From Halomonas sp. SSL-5 (GTDB taxonomy: Bacteria > Pseudomonadota > Gammaproteobacteria > Pseudomonadales > Halomonadaceae), in contig NZ_JAUYWF010000003.1 of the NCBI RefSeq assembly GCF_030708455.1, forward strand, positions 62,001-126,000: DNA of 64,000 nucleotides, written 5' to 3'. Below are positions 10,224 through 20,403 of the stretch, one piece after another. A model generated the notes under the pieces. It ran no database searches and was not told the DNA's origin. It saw nothing but the letters and a program-made list of their open reading frames with translations. The translations under genes were made by a program, and so were the position numbers. Every line of letters starts with the position of its first letter. The stretch's first letter is position 1.

Positions 10224-10242
10224 ATTGTTGCTGTATGGCAAT
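10224..10242. promoter_or_regulatory. LysR-type binding site (ATTG-N11-CAAT)
   Basis: The interrupted palindrome ATTG-N11-CAAT fits the T-N11-A rule for LysR operators and has a nested TTGC-N6-GCAA. It lies in the intergenic space of the divergent lysR and formaldehyde dehydrogenase genes, 17 bases from the lysR start. A TAGACT at 10288-10293 is a possible -10 for the dehydrogenase gene. Confidence 0.5.
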
Positions 10243-10290
10243 AATGTCGTGCCTTTGGTGCAGTTTATCTCGGATAGCGATATTGCCTAG

Positions 10291-11436
<1,146 letters not shown>

Positions 11437-11454
11437 GATTGAGGCCTTTTCATC

Positions 11455-12312
11455 ATGAGCATGTCCGAGAACCTCGAACTGGTGTCGGCCAACAAGAGCT
11501 TCGGCGGCTGGCACAAGCGCTACCGCCACCGCTCCCGGGCGCTGGACTGCGAGATGGTGTTCGCCATCTACCTGCCGCCCCAGGCCGAGACCCAGCGGGT
11601 GCCGCTGCTGTGGTGGCTCTCCGGGCTGACCTGCAGCGACGAGAACTTCATGCAGAAGGCCGGCGCCCAGCGCATCGCCGCCGAGCTGGGGATCGCCATC
11701 ATCTGCCCGGACACCAGCCCGCGGGGCACCGACCTGCCCGGCGAGCATGACAGCTATGACTTCGGCTCCGGCGCCGGCTTCTACGTCAACGCCACCCGGG
11801 AGCCCTGGAAGCGCCACTACCGCATGTATGACTACGTCACCGAGGAGCTGCCCTCGGTGGTGCGCCAGCACTTCCCGGTCAATGGCCGCGAGTCGATCAG
11901 CGGCCACTCCATGGGCGGCCACGGCGCCCTGGTGATGGCCCTGCGTCGTCCGGGCCACTACCGCTCGGTATCGGCCTTCGCGCCCATCGTCAATCCCTCG
12001 GAGTGCGCCTGGGGGCAGAAGGCCTTCTCCGGCTACCTGGGCGAGGATCGCGGCCGCTGGACCCAGTACGACGCCTGCGAGCTGGTGGCCCGCGGTGCCT
12101 CCCGCCAGCCGCTGTTCATCGACCAGGGCGAGGCCGACGACTTCCTCGAGGAGCAGCTAAGGCCCGAGCGCCTCGAGGCGGTGTGCGCCGAGCACGACCA
12201 CCCTCTGACCCTGCGTCGCCAGCCCGGCTACGACCACAGCTACTACTTCATCGCCAGCTTCATCGAGGATCACCTACGCTACCACGCCGAACGGTTGCAC
12301 AAGAAGCGCTGA
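11455..12312 (+). CDS. fghA: S-formylglutathione hydrolase
   Basis: This serine hydrolase releases formate and regenerates glutathione. The 285-residue alpha/beta-hydrolase (esterase D family) has the nucleophile elbow GHSMG with Ser152. The remaining triad is likely the Asp in FIDQGEADDFL and the His in YDHSYYFI. It follows the dehydrogenase directly and was probably co-transcribed with it. A second ATG two codons in is an alternative start; no strong ribosome site marks either. Confidence 0.96.
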   Translation: MSMSENLELVSANKSFGGWHKRYRHRSRALDCEMVFAIYLPPQAETQRVPLLWWLSGLTCSDENFMQKAGAQRIAAELGIAIICPDTSPRGTDLPGEHDSYDFGSGAGFYVNATREPWKRHYRMYDYVTEELPSVVRQHFPVNGRESISGHSMGGHGALVMALRRPGHYRSVSAFAPIVNPSECAWGQKAFSGYLGEDRGRWTQYDACELVARGASRQPLFIDQGEADDFLEEQLRPERLEAVCAEHDHPLTLRRQPGYDHSYYFIASFIEDHLRYHAERLHKKR

Positions 12313-12317
12313 GGCGT

Positions 12318-12338
12318 GGCGCCTCCCCGTGAGGCGCC
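12318..12338 (+). terminator. Hairpin after fghA
   Basis: An 8-bp inverted repeat GGCGCCTC/GAGGCGCC with a five-base loop lies just after the fghA stop. Without a U-run it is a weak terminator candidate. A CTATACT at 12346-12352 may be the -10 of the following mtgA. Confidence 0.35.
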
Positions 12339-12425
12339 CGGGGCCCTATACTGGCCGCAGATGACCAGCGGGCCCGGTAGCCGGGGCCCGGGACCAGGGG
12401 AGAGACGCATGCGACGAGGTCGGCG

Positions 12426-13130
12426 ATGATCGCCAGGTGGAGGCAGCGGCTATGGGGCTGGCTATGGCGGGCGGCGCTGGGTTTCGTGGTGCTTTCGGTA
12501 CTGCTGGTGCTGCTGTTCCGCCAGGCGCCGGTGTTCGGCTCCATGGTGATGGTCGAGCGCAAGGTACACGCCTGGGTGGCCCGCGAGCCCCTCGATATCC
12601 AGCATCGCTGGCGACCCTGGGGCGAGCTCTCCGACCACGCCAAGCTGGCGGTGATCGCCGCCGAGGACCAGCGCTTCCTGGAGCATCACGGCTTCGATCT
12701 GGTGGAGATGCGTCGCGCCTGGGAGGCGAGCCGTAACGGCGGCCGGCTGCGCGGGGCCAGCACCCTCAGCCAGCAGACCGCCAAGAACCTGTTCCTTTGG
12801 AGCGGGCGCAGTTGGGTACGCAAGGGCCTCGAGGCCTGGTTCACCCTGCTGATCGAGGCCCTGTGGCCCAAGCAGCGCATCCTCGAGGTCTACCTCAATA
12901 TCGCCGAGTGGGACACCGGGGTGTTCGGCCTGGAGGCCGCGGCGCAGCACTACTTCGGCGTCTCCGCCGCCCGTCTCAGTGCGGCGCAGGCCAGCCGGCT
13001 GGCGGCGATCCTGCCCGACCCGCGGGGCCGCAATGCCGCGCGGCCCTCTCCCGGGGTGGTCCAGCGCAGCGCCTGGATCCGCCGGCAGATGAGCAACCTG
13101 GGAGGCGTCGCCTATCTGCAGAAGTTCTGA
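12426..13130 (+). CDS. mtgA: Monofunctional biosynthetic peptidoglycan transglycosylase
   Basis: MtgA polymerises lipid II into glycan strands at the outer face of the inner membrane. The 234-residue protein has one N-terminal membrane anchor (about residues 13-32) and the family-51 glycosyltransferase domain, with the catalytic AAEDQRFLEHHGFD (Glu80), GASTLSQQTAKNLFL (about 110-124) and KQRILEVYLN. The next gene starts 30 bases downstream. Its place between the formaldehyde and formate genes is unexpected, because it has no role in that pathway. Confidence 0.95.
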   Translation: MIARWRQRLWGWLWRAALGFVVLSVLLVLLFRQAPVFGSMVMVERKVHAWVAREPLDIQHRWRPWGELSDHAKLAVIAAEDQRFLEHHGFDLVEMRRAWEASRNGGRLRGASTLSQQTAKNLFLWSGRSWVRKGLEAWFTLLIEALWPKQRILEVYLNIAEWDTGVFGLEAAAQHYFGVSAARLSAAQASRLAAILPDPRGRNAARPSPGVVQRSAWIRRQMSNLGGVAYLQKF

Positions 13131-13160
13131 GCGGCACACCACGACAACAACGAGGAAGCC

Positions 13161-14879
13161 ATGACCGTGCAGAGCCCCCAACCCAAGCCTCGCCGCCGCG
13201 GCGGATCCCGCGGCCGGGAACTGGCGCCGCTGGCGCTGGCCGGGCTGCGTGCCCTGCTCGGCGACGAGCGCCGCGACCCGCAACTCCAGCGTCGCGACCT
13301 ACTGATCGAACACCTGCACGCCCTCCAGGACGCCCATGGGCACCTGGCCATGGCCCAGCTGCGGGCGCTGGCCAGCTATATGAACCTGCCCATGGCGGCC
13401 GTCTTTGAAACCGCCACCTTCTATGCCCACTTCGATGTGGTCCACGATGGCGAGGCCGCGCCGCCGGAGGTCACCGTGCGGGTCTGCGACTCCCTCTCCT
13501 GCCAGCTGGCCGGCGCCGAGGCCCTGCGGGAGCGGCTGGCGGCGGGCTTCGACCCGGAGGCGGTGCGGCTGATACGCGCCCCCTGCATGGGGCGCTGTGA
13601 CAGCGCCCCGGTGGCCGAGGTGGGTCACCATCACGTGCTCTACGCCACCCCCGAGGGGGTCGAGGCGGTGGTAGATACCGGTCACTTCCATCCCGAGGCG
13701 ATCCTCTGGCAGTGCCTGGCCGACTACCGCGCGGCGGGCGGCTTCCGGCTGCTCGATGCCTGCCGGGCCGGCCGGGTGAGCATCGAGGCCCTGATGGAAG
13801 CGCTGGAACGTGCCGGCCTGCGTGGCCTGGGCGGGGCGGGCTTTCCCACCTTCAAGAAGTGGCAGGCGGTGCGCGCCGAGCCCGGCCCTCGCTATGCGGT
13901 GATCAATGCCGACGAGGGCGAGCCCGGCACCTTCAAGGATCGCCATTACCTCGAGCGTGAGCCGCACCGTTTCCTGGAGGGCGCCCTGGTCAGCGCCTGG
14001 GCGGTGGAGGCCGGCGCCCTCTATCTCTACCTCCGCGACGAGTACCCGGGGCTGCATCGGGTGCTCACCGAGGCGATCGCCGAACTCGAGTCGGCGGGGA
14101 TCGTCGAGCCTGGCTATATCGTGCTGCGTCGCGGCGCCGGCGCCTATATCTGCGGCGAGGAGTCGGCGCTGATCGAGTCCCTGGAGGGCAAGCCCGGCAA
14201 GCCGCGCCACCGCCCACCCTTCGTGGCCCAGCAGGGACTCTTCGGCCGCCCGACCCTGGTCAACAACGTCGAGACCGTCTATTGGATCCCGCGGATCCAC
14301 GAGCAGGGCGCCGACTGGTTCGCCGGCCAGGGGCGCCACGGCCGAAAGGGGCTGCGCAGCTTCTCGGTCTCCGGTCGCGTCGCCCGGCCCGGGGTGCACC
14401 TGGCCCCGGCGGGGATCACCCTCGCCGAGCTGATCGAGGAGTACTGCGGCGGCATGGCCGAGGGGCATCGCCTCGTCGGCTACCTGCCCGGCGGTGCCTC
14501 CGGTGGCATCCTCCCCGCCAGCAAGGCAGATATCCCACTGGACTTCGATACCCTGCAGGAACACGGCTGCTTCATCGGCTCGGCGGCGATCATCGTGCTC
14601 TCCGACCGGGATGACCTGCGCGCCGTGGCCACCAACCTGCTGGCCTTCTTCGCCGACGAGTCCTGCGGCCAGTGCACGCCCTGTAGGGTGGGCAGCGAGA
14701 AGATGCTCGCCCTGCTCGAGCGCGACGCCTGGGATGTCGAGCAACTGGAGCGGCTCGCCCGGGTGATGGCGGACGCCTCCATCTGCGGCCTGGGCCAGGC
14801 GGCCCCCAATCCGGTGACGAGCCTGCTGCGGGATTTCCGCGGCGAACTCGAAGCCCGGCACCTCATCGTGAAAGGGTAG
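13161..14879 (+). CDS. NAD-dependent formate dehydrogenase, fused gamma-beta subunit (NuoE-NuoF-like)
   Basis: This diaphorase part of a soluble Mo-formate dehydrogenase passes electrons to NAD. The 572-residue protein joins two complex-I-like modules. The NuoE-like [2Fe-2S] thioredoxin fold has Cys109, Cys114, Cys142 and Cys146 (C-x4-C and C-x3-C). The NuoF-like part has the FMN/NADH segment RGLGGAGFPTFKKW, GAGAYICGEESALI and a C-terminal 4Fe-4S site CGQCTPC (502-508) with Cys542. In many bacteria these are two genes (fdsG, fdsB). The start has no strong ribosome site, and the first 20 residues are basic and Pro-rich. The catalytic subunit follows 10 bases after. Confidence 0.9.
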   Translation: MTVQSPQPKPRRRGGSRGRELAPLALAGLRALLGDERRDPQLQRRDLLIEHLHALQDAHGHLAMAQLRALASYMNLPMAAVFETATFYAHFDVVHDGEAAPPEVTVRVCDSLSCQLAGAEALRERLAAGFDPEAVRLIRAPCMGRCDSAPVAEVGHHHVLYATPEGVEAVVDTGHFHPEAILWQCLADYRAAGGFRLLDACRAGRVSIEALMEALERAGLRGLGGAGFPTFKKWQAVRAEPGPRYAVINADEGEPGTFKDRHYLEREPHRFLEGALVSAWAVEAGALYLYLRDEYPGLHRVLTEAIAELESAGIVEPGYIVLRRGAGAYICGEESALIESLEGKPGKPRHRPPFVAQQGLFGRPTLVNNVETVYWIPRIHEQGADWFAGQGRHGRKGLRSFSVSGRVARPGVHLAPAGITLAELIEEYCGGMAEGHRLVGYLPGGASGGILPASKADIPLDFDTLQEHGCFIGSAAIIVLSDRDDLRAVATNLLAFFADESCGQCTPCRVGSEKMLALLERDAWDVEQLERLARVMADASICGLGQAAPNPVTSLLRDFRGELEARHLIVKG

Positions 14880-14889
14880 GGAGGTCGAG

Positions 14890-17766
14890 ATGAGTGACTC
14901 CAGCAGCAACGACAGCTTCACCCTGACCCTCGACGGCGTCGAGGTCAGCGCCCGTCCCGGCGAGACCCTCTGGCAGGTGGCCCGGCGCTCTGGCGAGACC
15001 ATTCCCCACCTCTGCTTCAAGGATGCCCCCGGCTACCGCGCCGACGGCAACTGCCGCGCCTGCATGGTGGAGGTCGAGGGCGAGCGGGTGCTCGCCGCCA
15101 GCTGCATCCGCGAGGCGGCCCCCGGCATGGTGGTGAAGAGTGCCGACTCCGCCCGCGCCCGGGAGGCCCGGGAGGAGGTGCTGGCGCTGCTGCTGGCCGA
15201 CCAACCCGAGCGCGAGGCGAGTCCCGACCGTGCCAGCCACCTCTGGGCCATGGCTGACCGGCTGGCCATCGACGCCGGCGCGGTGCGAAAGCGCCTGCCT
15301 TCCCGGGCCGAGCGCGAGGGCCCCACGGTGCACCATGTCGCGGCACGGGCGGATTCCCTGCCCCACGCCGATGGCCATGACGCCACCCATTCGGCGATGA
15401 ACGTCAACCTGGATGCCTGCATCGCCTGCGGCCTCTGCGTGCGCGCCTGCCGCGAGGTGCAGGGCAACGACGTCATCGGCCTGGCCCACCGCGGCGCGGC
15501 GACCAAGGTGGTCTTCGACTTCGACGACCCCATGGGCGAGAGCACCTGTGTGGCCTGTGGCGAGTGCGTCCAGGCCTGTCCCACCGGGGCGCTGATGCCC
15601 GCCACCCTGATCGACGCCGCGGGTCGTGGCGACTCCGCGGTGGCCGACCGCCGGGTCGACTCCATCTGCCCCTACTGCGGCGTGGGCTGCCAGCTCACCT
15701 ACCATGTCAAGGATGAGTCGCCTGTCGCCGGATCAGCCCCGGTATCAGGGCGCATTCTCTTCGTGGAGGGGCGGAATGGGCCTTCCAACCAGGGCCGGCT
15801 GTGCGTCAAGGGGCGCTTCGGCTTCGACTATCCCAGCCATCCGGCGCGGCTGACCCGACCGCTGATCCGCCGCGAGGGAATCCCCAAGCAGCTGGATCCC
15901 GACTTCGATCCGGCCCGGCCGCTCAGCCACTTCTTTGAAGCGAGCTGGGAGGAGGCGCTGGATCTCGCCGCGAAGGGGCTCACGGGGCTCAAGGCGGCGC
16001 ACGGCCCCGATGCCCTGGCCGGCTTCGGCAGCGCCAAGTGCTCCAACGAGGAGGCCTGGCTGTTCCAGAAGCTGGTGCGCACGGGCTTCGGCAGCAACCA
16101 TGTCGACCACTGCACCCGGCTATGTCACGCCAGCTCCGTGGCGGCGCTGATGGAGTGCCTGGGCTCCGGGGCGGTCACGGCCTCCTTCATGCAGGCGCTC
16201 GAGGCCGACGTGGTGATCCTTACCGGCTGCAACCCGGCGGTGAACCACCCGGTGGCGGCCACCTACTTCAAGCAGGCGGCCAGGAACGGCACCAAGCTGA
16301 TCATCCTCGACCCCCGCGGCCAGGCGCTGGACGCCTACGCCTGGCGCAGCGTGCGCTTCTCGCCAGGCGGCGACGTGGCGCTCTACAACGCCATGCTTAA
16401 CGTCATCGTGGCCGAGGAGCTGTATGACCCGGCCTATATCGACGCCCACACCGAAGGCTTCGCGGCACTCAAGACCAGCGTGGCGGACATGACCCCCGAG
16501 GCGATGAGCGGCCTGTGCGGCCTCGCCTCGGAGGCCATCCGCGAGATCGCCCGGGCCTACGCCACCGCCGAGCGGGCGATGATCTTCTGGGGCATGGGCA
16601 TCTCCCAGCACGTCCACGGCACCGATAACGCCCGTTGCCTGATCTCGCTGGCGCTGGCCTGCGGCCACACCGGGCGCCCCGGCACCGGCCTGCACCCGCT
16701 GCGCGGCCAGAACAACGTCCAGGGCGCCTCGGATGCGGGCCTGATCCCCATGGTGCTGCCCGATTACCAGCCGGTGGGGGATGCCCAGCTGCGCGCCGCC
16801 TTCGAGGAGCTGTGGAGTGCCGAGCTCGACCCCGAGCCGGGGCTCACCGTGGTTGAGATCATGGATGCCATCGTGGCGGGGACCATCAAGGGGATGTATA
16901 TCCTCGGCGAGAACCCGGCGATGTCCGACCCGGACCTCCATCACGCTCGAGCGGCGCTCGCCGCCCTGGAGCACCTGGTGGTGCAGGACCTGTTCGTCAC
17001 CGAGACGGCCCAGTTCGCCGACGTCATCCTGCCGGCCACTGCCTGGCCGGAGAAGGAGGGCACGGTGACCAATACCAACCGCCAGGTACAGCTGGGGCGC
17101 GCCGCCGTGGCACCGCCGGGGGAGGCGAGGCCCGACTGGTGGATCATCCAGGAGATCGCCCGGCGCTTCGGCCTGGCCTGGGACTACGCCCACCCGCGGG
17201 AGGTGTTCGTCGAGATGAAACGCGGCATGCACTCCCTGGACCATATCTCCTGGGAGCGTCTGGAGCGCGAGGGCTCGGTGACCTATCCCTGCCCCGCCGA
17301 GGATGCGCCGGGCGCGGATGTGGTGTTCTCCGATGCCTTCCCGCGTGCCGGGGGCAGGGCGAAGTTCTCGCCCACCCGGCCGCTGCCGCCGGATGAGCCG
17401 GTGGATGCCGACTACCCGACGGTATTGACCACCGGGCGTCTGCTGGAGCACTGGCACACCGGCGCCATGACTCGTCGCAGCCGGGTCCTCGACGACCTGG
17501 AGCCGGAGGCCGCGGCCAGCCTGGCACCGGCGGAACTGGGGCGCCTGGGCGTGGCGCCGGGGGAGCCGATCACCATCGCCACCCGGCGCGGCACCATCAC
17601 CCTGGTCGCGCGTGTTGATCCGCGCATGCCCGAGGGCATGGTGTTCGTGCCCTTCGCCTTCGTGGAGGCGGCGGCCAACCTGCTGACCAACCCGGCGCTG
17701 GACCCCTTCGGCAAGATCCCGGAGTTCAAGTACGCGGCCTGTCGGCTGTCGCCGGCGGCGTCCTGA
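14890..17766 (+). CDS. fdsA: NAD-dependent formate dehydrogenase, molybdenum catalytic alpha subunit
   Basis: This 958-residue subunit oxidises formate to CO2 at a bis-MGD molybdenum site. From the N-terminus: a NuoG-like [2Fe-2S] domain (Cys42, 55, 58, 72); two 4Fe-4S clusters around CIACGLCVRAC and CVACGECVQACPTGAL; the 4Fe-4S site CPYCGVGC (260-267) with Cys305; the molybdopterin domains; and the dinucleotide-binding C-terminal barrel. The metal ligand is Cys412 in the CTRLCHASS motif, so this is a cysteine, not selenocysteine, enzyme. AGGGAGG precedes the ATG. The sulfur-transfer maturation factor FdsC/FdhD is not in the window. The 3' end overlaps the convergent transporter gene by 41 bases. 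Confidence 0.93.
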   Translation: MSDSSSNDSFTLTLDGVEVSARPGETLWQVARRSGETIPHLCFKDAPGYRADGNCRACMVEVEGERVLAASCIREAAPGMVVKSADSARAREAREEVLALLLADQPEREASPDRASHLWAMADRLAIDAGAVRKRLPSRAEREGPTVHHVAARADSLPHADGHDATHSAMNVNLDACIACGLCVRACREVQGNDVIGLAHRGAATKVVFDFDDPMGESTCVACGECVQACPTGALMPATLIDAAGRGDSAVADRRVDSICPYCGVGCQLTYHVKDESPVAGSAPVSGRILFVEGRNGPSNQGRLCVKGRFGFDYPSHPARLTRPLIRREGIPKQLDPDFDPARPLSHFFEASWEEALDLAAKGLTGLKAAHGPDALAGFGSAKCSNEEAWLFQKLVRTGFGSNHVDHCTRLCHASSVAALMECLGSGAVTASFMQALEADVVILTGCNPAVNHPVAATYFKQAARNGTKLIILDPRGQALDAYAWRSVRFSPGGDVALYNAMLNVIVAEELYDPAYIDAHTEGFAALKTSVADMTPEAMSGLCGLASEAIREIARAYATAERAMIFWGMGISQHVHGTDNARCLISLALACGHTGRPGTGLHPLRGQNNVQGASDAGLIPMVLPDYQPVGDAQLRAAFEELWSAELDPEPGLTVVEIMDAIVAGTIKGMYILGENPAMSDPDLHHARAALAALEHLVVQDLFVTETAQFADVILPATAWPEKEGTVTNTNRQVQLGRAAVAPPGEARPDWWIIQEIARRFGLAWDYAHPREVFVEMKRGMHSLDHISWERLEREGSVTYPCPAEDAPGADVVFSDAFPRAGGRAKFSPTRPLPPDEPVDADYPTVLTTGRLLEHWHTGAMTRRSRVLDDLEPEAAASLAPAELGRLGVAPGEPITIATRRGTITLVARVDPRMPEGMVFVPFAFVEAAANLLTNPALDPFGKIPEFKYAACRLSPAAS

Positions 17767-18649
17767 CCACCAGCACCACGCCGGCGATGGCGATGGCCAT
17801 GCCGGCGAGCGAGATCGGCGGCAACGCCTCGTCGAACAGCCACCATGCCTGCAGGGCGGTGACCGGCGGCACCAGGTAGAAGAGGCTCGCCACTCGCGAG
17901 GCCTCGCCGCGCCTGATCAGCGCCATCAGCAGCAGGATGGCGCTGATCGAGAGCACCAGCACCAGCCAACCGAGGGTCATGGCGAAGGTGGCAGACCATT
18001 CGACCTCGCGGCCCTCGAACAGCAGCGCGCCGAGTCCCAGCGCCGCGGCCGCGGCCAGGTACTGCACCACGGTGCCGGAGAGCAGCGGCATCCCGGTGCA
18101 GTTGCGCTTCTGGTAGAGCGTGCCGCCGGAGATGCCCAGCAGTGCCACCATCACCGCGCCCAGGGCCCCCAGGCCGAAGCCCTGGAAGAGGCTCGCCCCC
18201 GGATCGAGCTTGCCACCCAGCACCAGCACCACCCCGGCCAGTCCCAGCCCCAGCCCCAGCCACTGACGCCGCGCCAGCCGCTCGCCGAGCAGCGGCCCGG
18301 CCAGCCCTGCGGTCAGCAGCGGCTGCAGTCCCACCAGCAGTGAGGCGAGCCCCGCCGGCATGCCCAGATAGATGCCGTAGAACACCCCGCCCAGGTAGGC
18401 ACCGTGCACCAGCAGGCCGGAGACGGCGATATGGCCCCACAGCGCGGGACTCCTGGGCCACTCGCCGGAGAGCCAGTGGGCCAGGGGGACCAGCAGCGCC
18501 AGGGTCAGGGCGAAGCGGATGAACAGGAAGGTGAACGGCTCGGCGTAGGGAAGGCCGAACTTGGCGCCGATGAAGCCGGTGCTCCACAGCGCCACGAACA
18601 GCAGCGGCATGGCGGCGAGCCAGAGTCGGTGGGAGGCGAGCGTGGTCAT
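17726..18649 (-). CDS. DMT-superfamily (EamA) transporter
   Basis: The 307-residue inner-membrane protein has ten predicted helices arranged as two EamA repeats. The N-terminal ALWSTGFIGAKFGLPYAEPFTFLFIRF is a strong family mark. Members export amino acids, nucleosides and other metabolites; the substrate here is unknown. The ATG at 18649 is chosen because AAGGA lies seven bases upstream; the open frame extends much further but only through low-complexity sequence. Its last codons overlap fdsA in the opposite direction. Confidence 0.85.
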   Translation of the reverse strand: MTTLASHRLWLAAMPLLFVALWSTGFIGAKFGLPYAEPFTFLFIRFALTLALLVPLAHWLSGEWPRSPALWGHIAVSGLLVHGAYLGGVFYGIYLGMPAGLASLLVGLQPLLTAGLAGPLLGERLARRQWLGLGLGLAGVVLVLGGKLDPGASLFQGFGLGALGAVMVALLGISGGTLYQKRNCTGMPLLSGTVVQYLAAAAALGLGALLFEGREVEWSATFAMTLGWLVLVLSISAILLLMALIRRGEASRVASLFYLVPPVTALQAWWLFDEALPPISLAGMAIAIAGVVLVVRTPPATADRPRT

Positions 18650-19098
18650 GGGGGCATCCTTGCGAGGCAAAGCCCGCATCATGGCCACAGGCGGGCCGTC
18701 TTGCCAACCGTCCGCCGCCGGTTTCGGCGGGCCCGGGGGTGTCGGGTGGCCCGGCCGTGCTCGTGCTTTGGTCGTAGAGTCAGGATCGATTGGATAACTG
18801 GTAAGACCAGTTTTTCCCCAATATTTACATGCCCTTGTCGACCAAAATGGCAGATTGGTATGGCGCTGGCGGCAAGGCGTCCGTTGAATCGGCGCGTTGG
18901 CCGGGCGCGGGCTTTTCGCTAACTTTCTCAGGGGAAGCGCCCCGTGGTGCCCCATGTGCCGTGCTCGATGGAGTCGAGCACCCAGCCGTTTCAGGCCGCA
19001 TAGCTGCCCGAGGACGGCTAACCGACCCAGGGAAGACAACAACAAGATCCGGTCGCCATCCCGAGGGGAGCCGACCACCGCCATCTGGAGTTCATGTC
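18650..19098. other. Divergent intergenic region before the TRAP operon
   Basis: This 449-bp stretch separates the divergent DMT and TRAP genes. It contains the GntR-type palindrome at 18796-18812 and an A/T-rich patch just after it (to about 18830) where the TRAP promoter probably lies. I see no convincing gene; the long open frames across it are shadows of G+C-rich sequence. Confidence 0.5.
18796..18812. promoter_or_regulatory. FadR/LldR-type (GntR-FCD) operator candidate
   Basis: AACTGGTAAGACCAGTT has perfect 7-bp arms around three bases and the TGGT-N3-ACCA core typical of FCD-type GntR regulators such as FadR, PdhR and LldR. It lies about 290 bases upstream of the TRAP binding-protein gene. 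No GntR gene is in this window, so the regulator would act from elsewhere. Confidence 0.55.
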
Positions 19099-20259
19099 AT
19101 GCAAGACGACAAGCAGCCGTCACGCATCATCACGTCCCCCGGCGACGAGTCCCCCGCTCGTCGCGAGCCCGCCCGCCGCCGCTTCCTCAAGGCCGCCGCG
19201 GTCGGTTCCGCCGCCGCCGTGGCGGCGCCCTGGATCGGCAACGTCCAGGCCCAGGAGGGCATCCGCATCCGCATGCAGTCCTCGTGGCAGCCGGGCACCG
19301 TGGGTTACCGCACCTTCGAGGCCTGGGCCAAGGGCGTCGTCGAGGCGACCAGCGGCGAGGTGAGCATCGAGCCTTTTCCCGCCGGCGCCGTGGCCGGGGC
19401 CTTCGAGGTGGCCGACGCCGTGCGCAACGGCGTGCTCGACGGCCAGAACTGGTTCACCGTCTACTGGCCCGGCAAGATGCCGGCCGGTGTCTTCCTCACC
19501 GCCTTCCCCATGGGCCTCTCGCTGCCCCACCAGTGGGACATGATGTTCGGTGCCTACGGCGGCTTCGATATCGCCAAGGACCTCTACCGCAAGCAGGGCC
19601 AGGAGCTGCTGGGCTATGTCCACCACGACCTCAACCTGATCCACTCCAAGGTGCCGCTGCGCAGCTTCGATGACTTCGATGGCGTCAAGATCCGCATGCC
19701 GGGCGGCATCGTCGCCGAGACCTTCGCCGCCATGGGCGCGCGTACCACCCTGCTGCCGGGCTCCGAGGTCTATCCGGCGCTGGAGAAGGGCACCATCGAT
19801 GCCGCCGACTTCACCGGTGCCGCGGTCAACTACGAGCTGGGCTTCTGGCAGGTGGCCGACTACATCATCATGGGCCCGCCCTCCACGCCCTGCCTGCACC
19901 AGTCCGTCGACCTCATGGATATCGCCGTCAACCGTCGCGTCTACGAGCGCATGTCCTCCCAGACCCAGGACCTGATGCACGACCTGGTGGCTGGCTACTC
20001 CCGCGAGCACTATGCGGCGATCCAGAAGGCCAACGCCGAGGCCTGGCCCAAGTATCGCGAGAAGGGCGTCGAGATCATCCACCTCTCCGAGGAGGACGCC
20101 ACTCGCTTCCGCGAGGTCGCCATCCCGCTGTGGTTCAAGTGGGCCAACAAGGACGCGGATGCCGCGCGGCTCTTCAAGGCGCACCTCGACACCATGATGG
20201 ATCCCGCGGTGGCGCTGATCACGCCGGAAGACATCAAGGACTACGAACTCAACGCCTGA
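19099..20259 (+). CDS. TRAP transporter solute-binding protein (DctP/TakP-like), Tat-exported
   Basis: This periplasmic receptor delivers an organic acid to the fused DctQM carrier. The 386-residue protein begins with a twin-arginine signal (RRRFLKAAAVG, then a hydrophobic stretch to VQAQ, about residue 51). The body carries the family features: the conserved Arg in KIRMPGGIVAE, which usually holds the carboxylate, and LPGSEVYPALEKGTIDAADFTG. The pattern is closest to TakP-like proteins that bind 2-oxo acids or lactate; this is inference. CTGGAG precedes the ATG at 19099. The membrane subunit follows after 144 bases and a hairpin. Confidence 0.88.
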   Translation: MQDDKQPSRIITSPGDESPARREPARRRFLKAAAVGSAAAVAAPWIGNVQAQEGIRIRMQSSWQPGTVGYRTFEAWAKGVVEATSGEVSIEPFPAGAVAGAFEVADAVRNGVLDGQNWFTVYWPGKMPAGVFLTAFPMGLSLPHQWDMMFGAYGGFDIAKDLYRKQGQELLGYVHHDLNLIHSKVPLRSFDDFDGVKIRMPGGIVAETFAAMGARTTLLPGSEVYPALEKGTIDAADFTGAAVNYELGFWQVADYIIMGPPSTPCLHQSVDLMDIAVNRRVYERMSSQTQDLMHDLVAGYSREHYAAIQKANAEAWPKYREKGVEIIHLSEEDATRFREVAIPLWFKWANKDADAARLFKAHLDTMMDPAVALITPEDIKDYELNA

Positions 20260-20276
20260 CCCGCCTGCTCGACCCT

Positions 20277-20312
20277 ACCGGGTGTTGTGTGCCGCTGGCC
20301 GCAGCACCCGGT
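20277..20312 (+). promoter_or_regulatory. Intercistronic stem-loop between TRAP binding-protein and membrane genes
   Basis: An 8-bp stem ACCGGGTG/CACCCGGT encloses a 20-base loop. It has the same placement as the hairpin in the LIV-type operon, between a binding-protein gene and its membrane subunit, and probably helps keep the binding protein in excess. Confidence 0.45.
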
Positions 20313-20403
20313 TTGCCTAGGGCATAACTCTCAATCCCGCATCCCGTCGGCTCGCTGATCCGTCGCCATCGCCGGGAGGTGATGGCATCGCGGAGGAGTT
20401 TCC

